NCBI GenBank assembly: GCA_964640775.1
Contig: CAZXIT010000022.1
Location: 1-13,476, forward strand
DNA length: 13,476 nt
Direction of reading: 5' to 3'
DNA from: CAYMUN01 sp964640775
Lineage (GTDB): Bacteria > Patescibacteriota > Saccharimonadia > Saccharimonadales > UBA4665
A program made the translations under genes and the position numbers. The notes beneath the pieces were generated by a model. The model was given only the letters and a program-made list of their open reading frames with translations, was not told the origin of the DNA and ran no database searches. Below, piece after piece: positions 6,964 through 13,146 of the stretch (positions within the stretch are counted from its first letter, which is position 1; each line of letters starts with the position of its first letter).

Positions 6964-7968
6964 TTAATTCATCCGCGTCGGCCGGTACCAGTCGGGAGAA
7001 TTTTTGAGGTAATGTTCCAGCTCTTTCTCGGTTAGCAGACCGCCTTGGGCACCGACTTTTTGGACGACGCTCATTGAGTTAATCGGCGCCCACTGCAGCG
7101 CCCCTTCGATAGTATTGCCTTTGATGATGGCGGCCACAAACGTCGAAGCAAAAGAGTCCCCCGCTCCCGTTCGGTCGACTGGCGGTGCCGGATCGGGATA
7201 CAGCGGCATCTGGAAACGATTATCACCATCTGAGGCGTAGGCACCGTTTGGGCCGTCGGTAATAACGACTATTCGTGGTCCCAGCGCATGAAGATGATTA
7301 AACAAATCGTGCATATCTTCGTGGTTGCCGCCGCCGACCAGTACAGCCTCTTCGCGGTTCAGTACCAGCAGCTCGCTGCGGGCGTAAATGCGCTGCAGCC
7401 GTTCGGCACCGGCTTCCATCTGGAAGGTACCGGGCTGGAAGGCCAGCTTGACATCCGGGTTGGCGTCCAGCCAGTCAGCTACCTGGTCATGATAGGGGAT
7501 GGCATGCTGGCTAATCGAGCTGAAATACACCCATTTCGGCGTCTCAGCCGGGTGCAGGTGCGGCCAATGGTAGTCGTACTCTTCGTGCTTGATCAGGATA
7601 GTCCGCTCTTCTTTGTACCAGAGTACGTAGTGGTAATTGCTCTTTTTGCCGCGGTTGATCCGCACAAATCGGGTATCGACATCTTGCTTGTCGAGCGCTT
7701 TGATCATATCGCGGCCGTGAGCGTCAGCACCGACATTGGTCACAAACGAGCTGTCCAGGCCAAGCCGGGCGAAAGCCACGGCGGCATTGGCGGCATTGCC
7801 GACGGCTTCGATAACTTCGGCATGATCAAAGGGAATTTTGGTGCCAAAAGGTACGGCCAGCCATTTGCCCTGGTCATTTTCGTAGGTAACGGCCTGGTCG
7901 TCGAGCAATTTAATAAACGCGTCAGTTACAATATCGCCAATACTTACAACGTCTGGTTTTTCTGCCAC
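6964..7968 (-). CDS. PfkB/ribokinase-family sugar kinase
   Basis: An ATP-dependent kinase of the ribokinase/PfkB superfamily, 334 residues, cytoplasmic. The family's first signature is seen in GNAANAAVAFARLG (57-70), and the second, with the anion hole and catalytic Asp271, in DRTGAGDSF (265-273). NREEA (204-208) and TDGPNGA (237-243) match the usual core. The extended 16-56 and 105-140 segments should form the substrate lid. Sequence alone does not decide among fructokinase, ribokinase, nucleoside kinase, 1-phosphofructokinase or 6-phosphofructokinase-2. Its place 29 bases after the class II aldolase gene favours a sugar or sugar phosphate linked to fructose-1,6-bisphosphate. The GTG start is forced: an in-frame TAG lies 9 bases upstream of it, and AGGGGTGGGA precedes it. 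Confidence 0.9.
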   Translation of the reverse strand: MAEKPDVVSIGDIVTDAFIKLLDDQAVTYENDQGKWLAVPFGTKIPFDHAEVIEAVGNAANAAVAFARLGLDSSFVTNVGADAHGRDMIKALDKQDVDTRFVRINRGKKSNYHYVLWYKEERTILIKHEEYDYHWPHLHPAETPKWVYFSSISQHAIPYHDQVADWLDANPDVKLAFQPGTFQMEAGAERLQRIYARSELLVLNREEAVLVGGGNHEDMHDLFNHLHALGPRIVVITDGPNGAYASDGDNRFQMPLYPDPAPPVDRTGAGDSFASTFVAAIIKGNTIEGALQWAPINSMSVVQKVGAQGGLLTEKELEHYLKNSPDWYRPTRMN

Positions 7969-7969
7969 G

Positions 7970-7979
7970 TCCCACCCCT
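7970..7979 (-). promoter_or_regulatory. AGGGGTGGGA pre-start motif of the PfkB-family gene
   Basis: Minus strand AGGGGTGGGA, one base (C) before the GTG start at 7968, identical to the motif at 5601-5610. GCATAAA precedes it by 4 bases in both arrangements or nearly so, here at 7988-7982. Either this is a variant Shine-Dalgarno, or part of a promoter-proximal signal. Confidence 0.5.
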
Positions 7980-7997
7980 ATATTTATGCTAATGCTT

Positions 7998-8915
7998 TTA
8001 GTGTACCACAGCTTTGCCGGCAGAATTGAAATCGTCAAGCTTGCTTTCCACGACCGCCTGCACCGCAGCTACCACCTCTTTGCTAATCAGCTTGGCGACC
8101 GAGTATTCACCCGGGTTGTCCGCCAGGATCTTTTCCAGGGTCGTGCGATAGGCGTAGCGCATATCACTGTTGATATTAACCTTGGTGACGCCGATCTTCA
8201 CAGCGTCGCGGAAATAGTGCCCCGGCGTATCGCTGCCGCCGTGCAGCGAGATGTTGCAATCAATCGCCCAGCGCAAATCCTGCAGCAGCTCCAAGTCAAG
8301 TACCTTGGGCACCGGGTATTTGCCGTGCAGGTTGCCGATAGCTGCCGCAAACGTATCGACACCGGTAGCTTCGACAAAGGCTTTGGCGCCCTCGGCCGTG
8401 CTGAAGGTCTTTTTGATCTCCTCGTAGTCAATTTCCTCGGTATGCACATTGGAGCTGCCGCCGAAGTAATGCGGCTCGCTCTCCACCAGGGCACCGGTCA
8501 GTTCGGCATAGGCTGCAACCTCGCGGGTGGCGGCGATAATTTCTTCGTCTGAGGCTTCGTGATTGGCCTGCGAGACATCGATATGGATAAATTCAAAACC
8601 AGCCTCGATACCGTCTTTGGCGGCCTCGACGCTCGGGCTATGGTCGAGATTGATATAGATCTCGACACCGTACTGGTATTTGAAGTTGTCGACCATGTCG
8701 CGGACGTTGTCGATACCAATATCGTCGACTTCGCCCTGGCTGACCTCGACCAGTACTGGCGCGTTTTTAGCGGCCGCGGCCTGCACTACCGCCCTGAGGG
8801 TAGCTTCGTCATCGAGGTTAAAGGCTCCGAACGCCCACTTCTCGACCCGGGCCTGCGCCATGCGCTCGCGGGCTAAGGCACAATTTCGGCGCATCTCTCG
8901 CAATGTTAAAGGCAT
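7998..8915 (-). CDS. fba: Class II (zinc-dependent) fructose-bisphosphate aldolase
   Basis: This enzyme cleaves fructose-1,6-bisphosphate to dihydroxyacetone phosphate and glyceraldehyde-3-phosphate, or the reverse, in glycolysis/gluconeogenesis. The 305-residue TIM-barrel protein shows the class II landmarks: catalytic Asp91 and metal ligand His92 in NLDHSPS; the IDVSQANHEASDEEI segment (112-126) corresponding to the family's IDxSHxxxEEN; the glutamate-bearing VESEPHYFGGSSNVH (144-158); metal ligands His197 in GNLHGKYP and His225 in SLHGGSD; and the phosphate-binding KVNINSDMR (245-253). Related tagatose-bisphosphate aldolases share all of these, so that specificity is an alternative. It is preceded by its own promoter and followed by the PfkB-family kinase, a natural pathway partner. 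Confidence 0.93.
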   Translation of the reverse strand: MPLTLREMRRNCALARERMAQARVEKWAFGAFNLDDEATLRAVVQAAAAKNAPVLVEVSQGEVDDIGIDNVRDMVDNFKYQYGVEIYINLDHSPSVEAAKDGIEAGFEFIHIDVSQANHEASDEEIIAATREVAAYAELTGALVESEPHYFGGSSNVHTEEIDYEEIKKTFSTAEGAKAFVEATGVDTFAAAIGNLHGKYPVPKVLDLELLQDLRWAIDCNISLHGGSDTPGHYFRDAVKIGVTKVNINSDMRYAYRTTLEKILADNPGEYSVAKLISKEVVAAVQAVVESKLDDFNSAGKAVVH

Positions 8916-8921
8916 AGCGCC

Positions 8922-8951
8922 AGTATAACCGCTTGTGCTTGTAATTTACAA
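8922..8951 (-). promoter_or_regulatory. Promoter of the aldolase gene (leaderless type)
   Basis: On the minus strand TTGTAA (8951-8946, -35, four of six matches to TTGACA) and TATACT (8927-8922, -10, five of six matches) are separated by 18 bases. Only six bases lie between the -10 and the ATG at 8915, so the mRNA should begin at or within a base of the ATG, with no ribosome-binding leader. The promoter fills almost the whole 36-base gap after the regulator gene. Confidence 0.65.
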
Positions 8952-9842
8952 TCAGGCTGAAAGTATCAGGTCTCGAATCGCTCGGGCAGCTAGCTCAGGC
9001 TCGTCTGGCAGGCCGCTGGCCTGCACCTCCTCGTAACTATCCTCATCGGCTTCAACGGGATGCCCTCGAAAGACATCAGGAGCGTTTACCGCCGATGCCT
9101 GTCTCAGACTATACGCCCAGCGGGCCATGACATCAGGATCGGCTTCGTGGCCAGCGAGGACAATACGCTGGGGCTCTACGGCTTGAGCCAGCGTCCGCAA
9201 ATCGCCGGCACTTTGAACTGACATCCGTACCACCCGGAATCCCATCCACCGGCAGTACAGGGAAAGAGCCGCTACCTCCAATGTGTCGGGATTGGCGGGC
9301 GTAGCGGTAGCGTCGCCAATCAAGATGCTCTCGGACCTAGTCGGAGCCACTGATTGGCTTTCCATCCGTCGCAGCCAATCAATCCCCCAGCGGGCGGCAA
9401 TATCGGTGTGCGCCGATTGCTCGCCATGTCGTTCTTGGGCAGTCCGGGCGGCAGGCAGCACAAGATCGCTGACTACTCTCGCCAACGAACGATATGACAG
9501 AGCGTCTTCCACGGCTTCATTGGCGTCTTCAATCCGAAACCCGTCGAGCATCGCGCCAATACCAGCATCACTGCTATTGGCCGCGGAGTTTTGCAGCATG
9601 CCTATGGCGGTAGAAGGTACCACACCGCTATCGATCAGCCCGACGAGCTGGTCAATCTCAGCTACATTATAGCGGCGGTGGCCACCGGCAGTCCGCACAG
9701 GCTGAAGGCCATGCCGTCTGCCCCATGCCCGCAAGGTATTAGGAGATATTTGGAGACGATTAGCGGCCTCGGAAGTCTTGTAACCATCAGGTGCAGCCGC
9801 AGGCGGCTGATCAGAAAACTCAGGAGGCTGGGGACCGGTCAT
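8952..9842 (-). CDS. MerR-family regulator with CarH/LitR-like architecture, B12 motif absent
   Basis: A 296-residue DNA-binding regulator. Residues 20-60 form a MerR winged helix of the CarH/MlrA/LitR kind (YKTSEAANRL, SPNTLRAWGRRHGL, RTAGGHRRYNVAEID). Residues about 100-160 look like the helical cap, and 170-250 like the Rossmann cobalamin domain: ILIGDATATP, then LEVAALSLYCRWMGFRVVRMS, then IVLAGHEADPDVMA. The hallmark DxHxxG with its cobalt-ligating His is missing; the loop reads DATATPANPDT. It therefore probably does not bind B12 in the CarH manner; another ligand or constitutive binding is possible. I chose the ATG at 9842: the only upstream option is a TTG at 9896 that lies inside the -35 box. 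It is followed by the aldolase gene. Confidence 0.85.
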   Translation of the reverse strand: MTGPQPPEFSDQPPAAAPDGYKTSEAANRLQISPNTLRAWGRRHGLQPVRTAGGHRRYNVAEIDQLVGLIDSGVVPSTAIGMLQNSAANSSDAGIGAMLDGFRIEDANEAVEDALSYRSLARVVSDLVLPAARTAQERHGEQSAHTDIAARWGIDWLRRMESQSVAPTRSESILIGDATATPANPDTLEVAALSLYCRWMGFRVVRMSVQSAGDLRTLAQAVEPQRIVLAGHEADPDVMARWAYSLRQASAVNAPDVFRGHPVEADEDSYEEVQASGLPDEPELAARAIRDLILSA

Positions 9843-9855
9843 ACTATATCGCTCA

Positions 9856-9900
9856 TTAATTGGCTCCAATATAGCATTAGATACTAAATTTGCCAATTAA
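9856..9900 (-). promoter_or_regulatory. Promoter of the MerR-type gene inside a 9-bp inverted repeat (candidate operator)
   Basis: On the minus strand TTGGCA (9896-9891, five of six matches) and TATATT (9873-9868, five of six) are exactly 17 bases apart, and TGC before the latter makes it an extended -10. A start near 9861 gives a leader of about 19 bases. A perfect inverted repeat brackets it: plus-strand TTAATTGGC (9856-9864) covers the predicted start and GCCAATTAA (9892-9900) covers the -35. A further ATTGG half-site at 9866-9870 makes ATTGG-AG-CCAAT with the first arm. This geometry suits an autoregulatory operator. As a hairpin the 27-base loop would be poor, so a terminator for the transketolase operon is less likely. 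Confidence 0.6.
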
Positions 9901-9923
9901 GCAGTAATGTTGTTATCAGTAAA

Positions 9924-10904
9924 TTAGGCCTCGGATTTGCGAGCTAGCACGGCGTTGGCCGCCAGGCGGATGTGCTTGGCGTCGAGACCGAAGTGCTCGT
10001 AGAGCTCGGCAGGCGAGCCAGACTCGCCGAAGCGATCCTGCATACCGACACGTTTCAGCGGCGCGGGGTGGTTTTCGGCCAGTAATTCGGCGATAGCGCC
10101 GCCCAGGCCGCCGATGATCTGGCCCTCTTCGGCGGTGACGACGGCGCCAGTTTTACGAACGCTTTTCAGGATCGTCTCAGCATCCAGTGGTTTGATAGTC
10201 GGTACATGGATGACTTCAGCTTCAATCCCGTCTTTATACAGCAAATCGGCCGCGGCCAGAGCCTGGTAGGTCATGGTGCCGGTTGCGATCAGCGTCACGT
10301 CGGCACCCTTTGCAAAGACGTAGGCCTTGCCGATTTCGAACGGTGTTTTGGCGGTGGTGATGACCGGCGTTGCTTCGCGGGCCAGCCGCAGGTAATTCGG
10401 CCGTTTGTCGGCCGCCATGGCTAGCGTGGCTTTTTCGGCCTCCACGCTGTCGCAGGGTGCAATGACGCCCCTATTGGGCAGGACCCGCATCAGCGCCACG
10501 TCTTCTAGCATCTGGTGGGTGGCCCCGTCCGGCCCGACACTGACACCAGCATGGCTGCCGACAATCTTAACCGGCCGGTCATTGAGACAGATGGTGGTAC
10601 GGATCTGCTCCCAGTTGCGGCCCGGGCTAAAAGCGGCATACGAAGATACAAAAGGAATTTTACCGAGGGCGCTCATCCCAGAACCAACCGTCACCAGATT
10701 CTGCTCGGCGACGCCAATTTCCACAAACCGATCTGGAAATTCGGCCTTAAACAGGCTCATCTGTGTCGAATCGGTCAAATCAGCGCAAGCTGCTACGACA
10801 TTGGTGTCGCGCTTGCCGGCTTCCAATAAACCTTTGCCGAAACCTTTGCGAATTGGCTCCTGCTCCAGTTTGCCAGCTAGATCGGCTAGATGCATATCGC
10901 TCAT
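9924..10904 (-). CDS. Transketolase, C-terminal half (pyrimidine-binding and C domains)
   Basis: The second half of a split transketolase, 326 residues. Joined with the N-half it would transfer two-carbon units between pentose and triose/hexose phosphates using thiamine diphosphate. Visible landmarks: ACADLTDST (39-47); the cofactor-activating Glu67 in IGVAEQN; substrate/cofactor-site His118 in SHAGVSVGPDGATHQ; and a C-terminal domain with AEEGQIIGGLGGAIAELLAE and DRFGESG. DXP synthase and the pyruvate dehydrogenase beta subunit share this fold, but the N-half partner has transketolase features. The ATG at 10904 overlaps the membrane gene's TGA (ATGA), and a strong GGAGGGTG lies 5 bases upstream. 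It ends the operon; an 81-base gap follows. Confidence 0.93.
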   Translation of the reverse strand: MSDMHLADLAGKLEQEPIRKGFGKGLLEAGKRDTNVVAACADLTDSTQMSLFKAEFPDRFVEIGVAEQNLVTVGSGMSALGKIPFVSSYAAFSPGRNWEQIRTTICLNDRPVKIVGSHAGVSVGPDGATHQMLEDVALMRVLPNRGVIAPCDSVEAEKATLAMAADKRPNYLRLAREATPVITTAKTPFEIGKAYVFAKGADVTLIATGTMTYQALAAADLLYKDGIEAEVIHVPTIKPLDAETILKSVRKTGAVVTAEEGQIIGGLGGAIAELLAENHPAPLKRVGMQDRFGESGSPAELYEHFGLDAKHIRLAANAVLARKSEA

Positions 10905-11206
10905 GAATGCACCCTCCGGCTCATGTGCCAGGCCGCTGAAAACAGACTAAATGTCAGCGCTGCAGCCAAGCCAAAAAGTGTCAAAAAAAGCAGATCGCCA
11001 AGATTGATACCATGCTTGCCGCAGCTGACTATATGCAGACCGCTGCTATTGGTGCTGCAAGGGCGAAAGGCGGCTAGGTCGCTCAGCAGCAGCTTGGCGC
11101 TGTAATAAGGCAGTCCGAGGCTCAGAAAACCCGTGATCCAGCTCAAGCCGATGATGGCCGGTGAGCGGCGGGCGGCAAACTGGCCGTTGCGTTTGCGCTT
11201 ACTCAT
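10901..11206 (-). CDS. Small two-helix membrane protein between the transketolase halves
   Basis: A 101-residue protein that I do not recognise. It has a very basic N-terminus (MSKRKRNGQFAARR), a hydrophobic helix at about 16-41, a loop of about 28 residues with two cysteines (Cys50 and Cys62) and little charge, a second helix at about 69-92, and a basic tail (MSRRVHS). By the positive-inside rule both ends are cytoplasmic and the Cys loop faces outward, where a disulphide is possible. It is supported as a real gene by the hydrophobic pattern, by its 8-base overlap with the upstream transketolase half (ATGAGTAA) and by its 4-base overlap with the downstream half. The reading frame extends upstream to 11344, but that part overlaps the transketolase in another frame. 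A role in anchoring the enzyme is only a guess. Confidence 0.75.
   Translation of the reverse strand: MSKRKRNGQFAARRSPAIIGLSWITGFLSLGLPYYSAKLLLSDLAAFRPCSTNSSGLHIVSCGKHGINLGDLLFLTLFGLAAALTFSLFSAAWHMSRRVHS
10910..10917 (-). promoter_or_regulatory. Ribosome binding site of the transketolase C-half
   Basis: GGAGGGTG on the minus strand, five bases before the ATG at 10904 and inside the end of the membrane gene. It is the best Shine-Dalgarno match in the window and suggests that the C-half is translated efficiently in its own right despite the ATGA overlap. Confidence 0.65.
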
Positions 11207-12053
11207 GCTCGCTCCGGATTTTGCCGCCCAGAGTGCGCAGCTCGTGCAGGGCCTTTTTAGCCTGTTCGCGGTTAGGCGGAGCGCCATGCCAATGGAAGTC
11301 ATACTCCATAAAGTCCACCCCTTTGCCAGGAATGGTGTGGGCAATAATCATAATCGGTTTCTCGACGATAGCCTTGGCCATCGCACAAGCATCAATCACG
11401 GCTTCAATATCGTTGCCGTTGACTTCCAGCACATGCCAGCCAAAGGCCTCCCACTTGCCCTTTAAATCTTCCAGCGGCATGACCGATTCGGTGGGCCCGT
11501 CGATCTGGATGTTGTTGCGGTCAATGATACCGATGATGTTATTCAGCTGATATTTGCCAGCCAGCATAGCTGCTTCCCAGATATTGCCCTCGTCGAGTTC
11601 GCCGTCGCCCATGACGACATACACCCAGCGGTGCTGCTGCTTGTCCATGCGCAAGGCCAGGGCCATGCCGCAGGCCTGGCTGAGGCCGCAGCCCAGCGGG
11701 CCGCTGGTGGTTTCCATACCGGGCAGGCGCATCCGCTCCGGGTGCCCCTGCAGCCGCGACCCAAGCTGGCGCAGCGTCAGCAGCTCTTTGCGGTCAAAAT
11801 AGCCGGCGTGGGCCATGGTGGCATAGCGGACAGGCACGCAGTGGCCGTTGCTCAGCAGCAGCAGATCCCGCTCTTCCCAATCAGGGCGTTTGGGGTCATG
11901 ATTCAAAATATCAAAATAGAGAGCTGTAAAAATATCGGCCAGGCCAAGCGGGCCGGCGCTGTGGCCGCTGCCGGCATGCTCCAGCATCCGGATGATATCT
12001 TCCCGGATATCATTGGCGATGGTTTCCAGCCGTTCAATAGGTAGTTTTTGCAT
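11199..12053 (-). CDS. Transketolase, N-terminal half (thiamine-diphosphate pyrophosphate domain)
   Basis: The first half of the split transketolase, 284 residues. It carries GSGHSAGPLGLAD (28-40) with cofactor-site His31, SNGHCVPVRYATMA (68-81), LQGHPE (101-106) with a conserved His, and the thiamine-diphosphate signature from GDGELDEGNIWEAA (149-162) to DRNN (178-181), which binds the Mg-diphosphate. It should pair with the C-half encoded 295 bases downstream to give the active alpha2beta2 enzyme. Two-gene transketolases are known in archaea and many bacteria. It starts 3 bases after the rpe stop, with no clear Shine-Dalgarno, so it is probably coupled to rpe. Its stop lies inside the start of the membrane protein gene. 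Confidence 0.95.
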   Translation of the reverse strand: MQKLPIERLETIANDIREDIIRMLEHAGSGHSAGPLGLADIFTALYFDILNHDPKRPDWEERDLLLLSNGHCVPVRYATMAHAGYFDRKELLTLRQLGSRLQGHPERMRLPGMETTSGPLGCGLSQACGMALALRMDKQQHRWVYVVMGDGELDEGNIWEAAMLAGKYQLNNIIGIIDRNNIQIDGPTESVMPLEDLKGKWEAFGWHVLEVNGNDIEAVIDACAMAKAIVEKPIMIIAHTIPGKGVDFMEYDFHWHGAPPNREQAKKALHELRTLGGKIRSEHE

Positions 12054-12056
12054 AGT

Positions 12057-12692
12057 TTACGTCTTGCCCAGTATTGTTTTCAGTTTAGCATAAGCTTTGC
12101 CAGGGTCAGCTGATTGCTGAATAAAACCGCCGACGTTGAGGACGCTGACACCCGCGCGCTCAAGCGCCGGGGCGTTATGATCGTTGATACCGCCGTCCCA
12201 GGCAATTTCAGCTTCAGGGTGGTGGGCGCGAATTTTGTGGACTTTATCAAGCAGCGCGAGGTCGGCAACACCGCCATGCTTGCCGAGATCGCCGCTAAAC
12301 ACCAGCACTTGGTCGAAGCTATGCATGATCTGGTAGGCATACTCCACTGGCGTATCGGCTAGGAGAGCCAGTCCGGCTTTGATGCCGTGCTGATGCAGGC
12401 GGGCGGCAAAATCCATGTGATGCACCTCAGCTTCGTTATGGATAACTACCAGGTGCGGCTTCAGTTTGACCAGCTGTTCGATAGAGTGCATCGGCTGGCG
12501 GTACATGAGATGCAGGTCAGCCATAAATTCGTGGGGCCACCACACCGCTTCCAGGCCAGGCGACCGGGTTGGTGCGAAATCCCCGTCCATCAGATCAATG
12601 TGGATGCGCTGGGCAAAGGGCACCAGCCGCTCCATTTGCTGGCGGTACTGATGGGCATCATAGGCCGTGACGGTCGGACAGATAGTTGTCAT
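12057..12692 (-). CDS. rpe: Ribulose-phosphate 3-epimerase, divergent
   Basis: A TIM-barrel epimerase expected to interconvert ribulose-5-P and xylulose-5-P. The 211-residue protein has the metal and catalytic residues of the family: His31 and Asp33 in RIHIDLMDGDFAP, His61 in ADLHLMY, and Asp166 in IAWDGGIN. It departs from the family in other places: the usual SxLSADF start reads CPTVTAYD, the glycine-rich NPGFGGQ loop reads SGDLGKHGG, and the phosphate-binding GSAIF reads GGFIQQ. Other hexulose/pentose phosphate epimerases such as AlsE share the fold, so the substrate could differ. The context between rpiB and transketolase strongly favours the pentose epimerase. It starts 4 bases after the second rpiB and ends 3 before the transketolase. 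Confidence 0.85.
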   Translation of the reverse strand: MTTICPTVTAYDAHQYRQQMERLVPFAQRIHIDLMDGDFAPTRSPGLEAVWWPHEFMADLHLMYRQPMHSIEQLVKLKPHLVVIHNEAEVHHMDFAARLHQHGIKAGLALLADTPVEYAYQIMHSFDQVLVFSGDLGKHGGVADLALLDKVHKIRAHHPEAEIAWDGGINDHNAPALERAGVSVLNVGGFIQQSADPGKAYAKLKTILGKT

Positions 12693-12696
12693 GATG

Positions 12697-13146
12697 CTAG
12701 GGGCTCAGGTCATCAAGTTGCTGGATATGGCGGGCCGTCGAGACATCTTCTTCGTAGACCGTCGACAGCCAGCTGGCCATAATAGAGCCGGCTTCCTCAA
12801 GCGACAAATAACTCGCCGCCAGGCAGAGAACATTGCTGTTATTGGTGCTACGCGCTGACCGGGCGGTGCTGGCGTTCCAGCACAGGCTGGCGCGAATACC
12901 TTTGAACCGGTTGGCAGCCATGCACATCCCCTGCCCGCTGCCGGACAATAGGATGCCGCGGGCTTCGGGATCGTTGGCAGCCAGCAGCGCGCGGACTACT
13001 TTGCCGGCATACTCGGAGAAGTCGTCATTGGGGTCCAGAGTCGCACTGCCCAGGTCCGCCACATCGTGGCCGGCCTGCTGCAGTGCCTGGGCCAGCTTAT
13101 CTTTGTATTCAACGCCGCTATGGTCAGCTCCAAGATAGATTTTCAT
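12697..13146 (-). CDS. RpiB/LacAB-family isomerase paralogue with altered active site
   Basis: A 149-residue member of the ribose-5-P isomerase B / galactose-6-P isomerase family. The fold is clear: GADHSG (6-11), FSEYAGKVV (43-51), GSGQGMCMAANRFKGIRASL (69-88) and NNSNVLCLAASYL (102-114). Residues expected for catalysis have changed. The Cys of E. coli-type RpiB (CGTG) is Ser68. The alternative base Glu of the mycobacterial type (GSGNGE) is Met74. The His in front of the NDANVL block is Thr101. Only one of the C-terminal phosphate-site arginines remains (Arg139). Cys75 is nearby and could act differently. It overlaps the upstream paralogue by four bases (ATGA). It may be a structural partner of the intact paralogue rather than an independent enzyme. 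Confidence 0.85.
   Translation of the reverse strand: MKIYLGADHSGVEYKDKLAQALQQAGHDVADLGSATLDPNDDFSEYAGKVVRALLAANDPEARGILLSGSGQGMCMAANRFKGIRASLCWNASTARSARSTNNSNVLCLAASYLSLEEAGSIMASWLSTVYEEDVSTARHIQQLDDLSP

Noticed and set aside
7288..7992. A 234-codon open frame on the plus strand opposite the PfkB-family gene
   Set aside because: The minus strand holds an unmistakable kinase with DRTGAGDSF. The antisense frame has no conserved motif and no start signal.
7986..8552. A 188-codon plus-strand frame opposite the aldolase
   Set aside because: It is a shadow of the class II aldolase, whose metal and catalytic motifs are on the minus strand.
9843..9896. A TTG start giving the MerR-type regulator 18 more residues
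   Set aside because: The TTG forms part of the -35 hexamer, and the promoter and inverted repeat would be inside the coding region. The ATG at 9842 follows the predicted transcript start.
9843..9923. The inverted repeat after the transketolase C-half as an intrinsic terminator
   Set aside because: The loop would be 27 bases and no T-run follows the second arm, so an operator reading is better supported.
11207..11344. An N-terminal extension of the small membrane protein to 147 residues
   Set aside because: The extra 46 residues overlap the conserved C-terminal part of the transketolase N-half in another frame and look like its shadow. The ATG at 11206 with a basic N-terminus and an 8-base overlap is the natural start.
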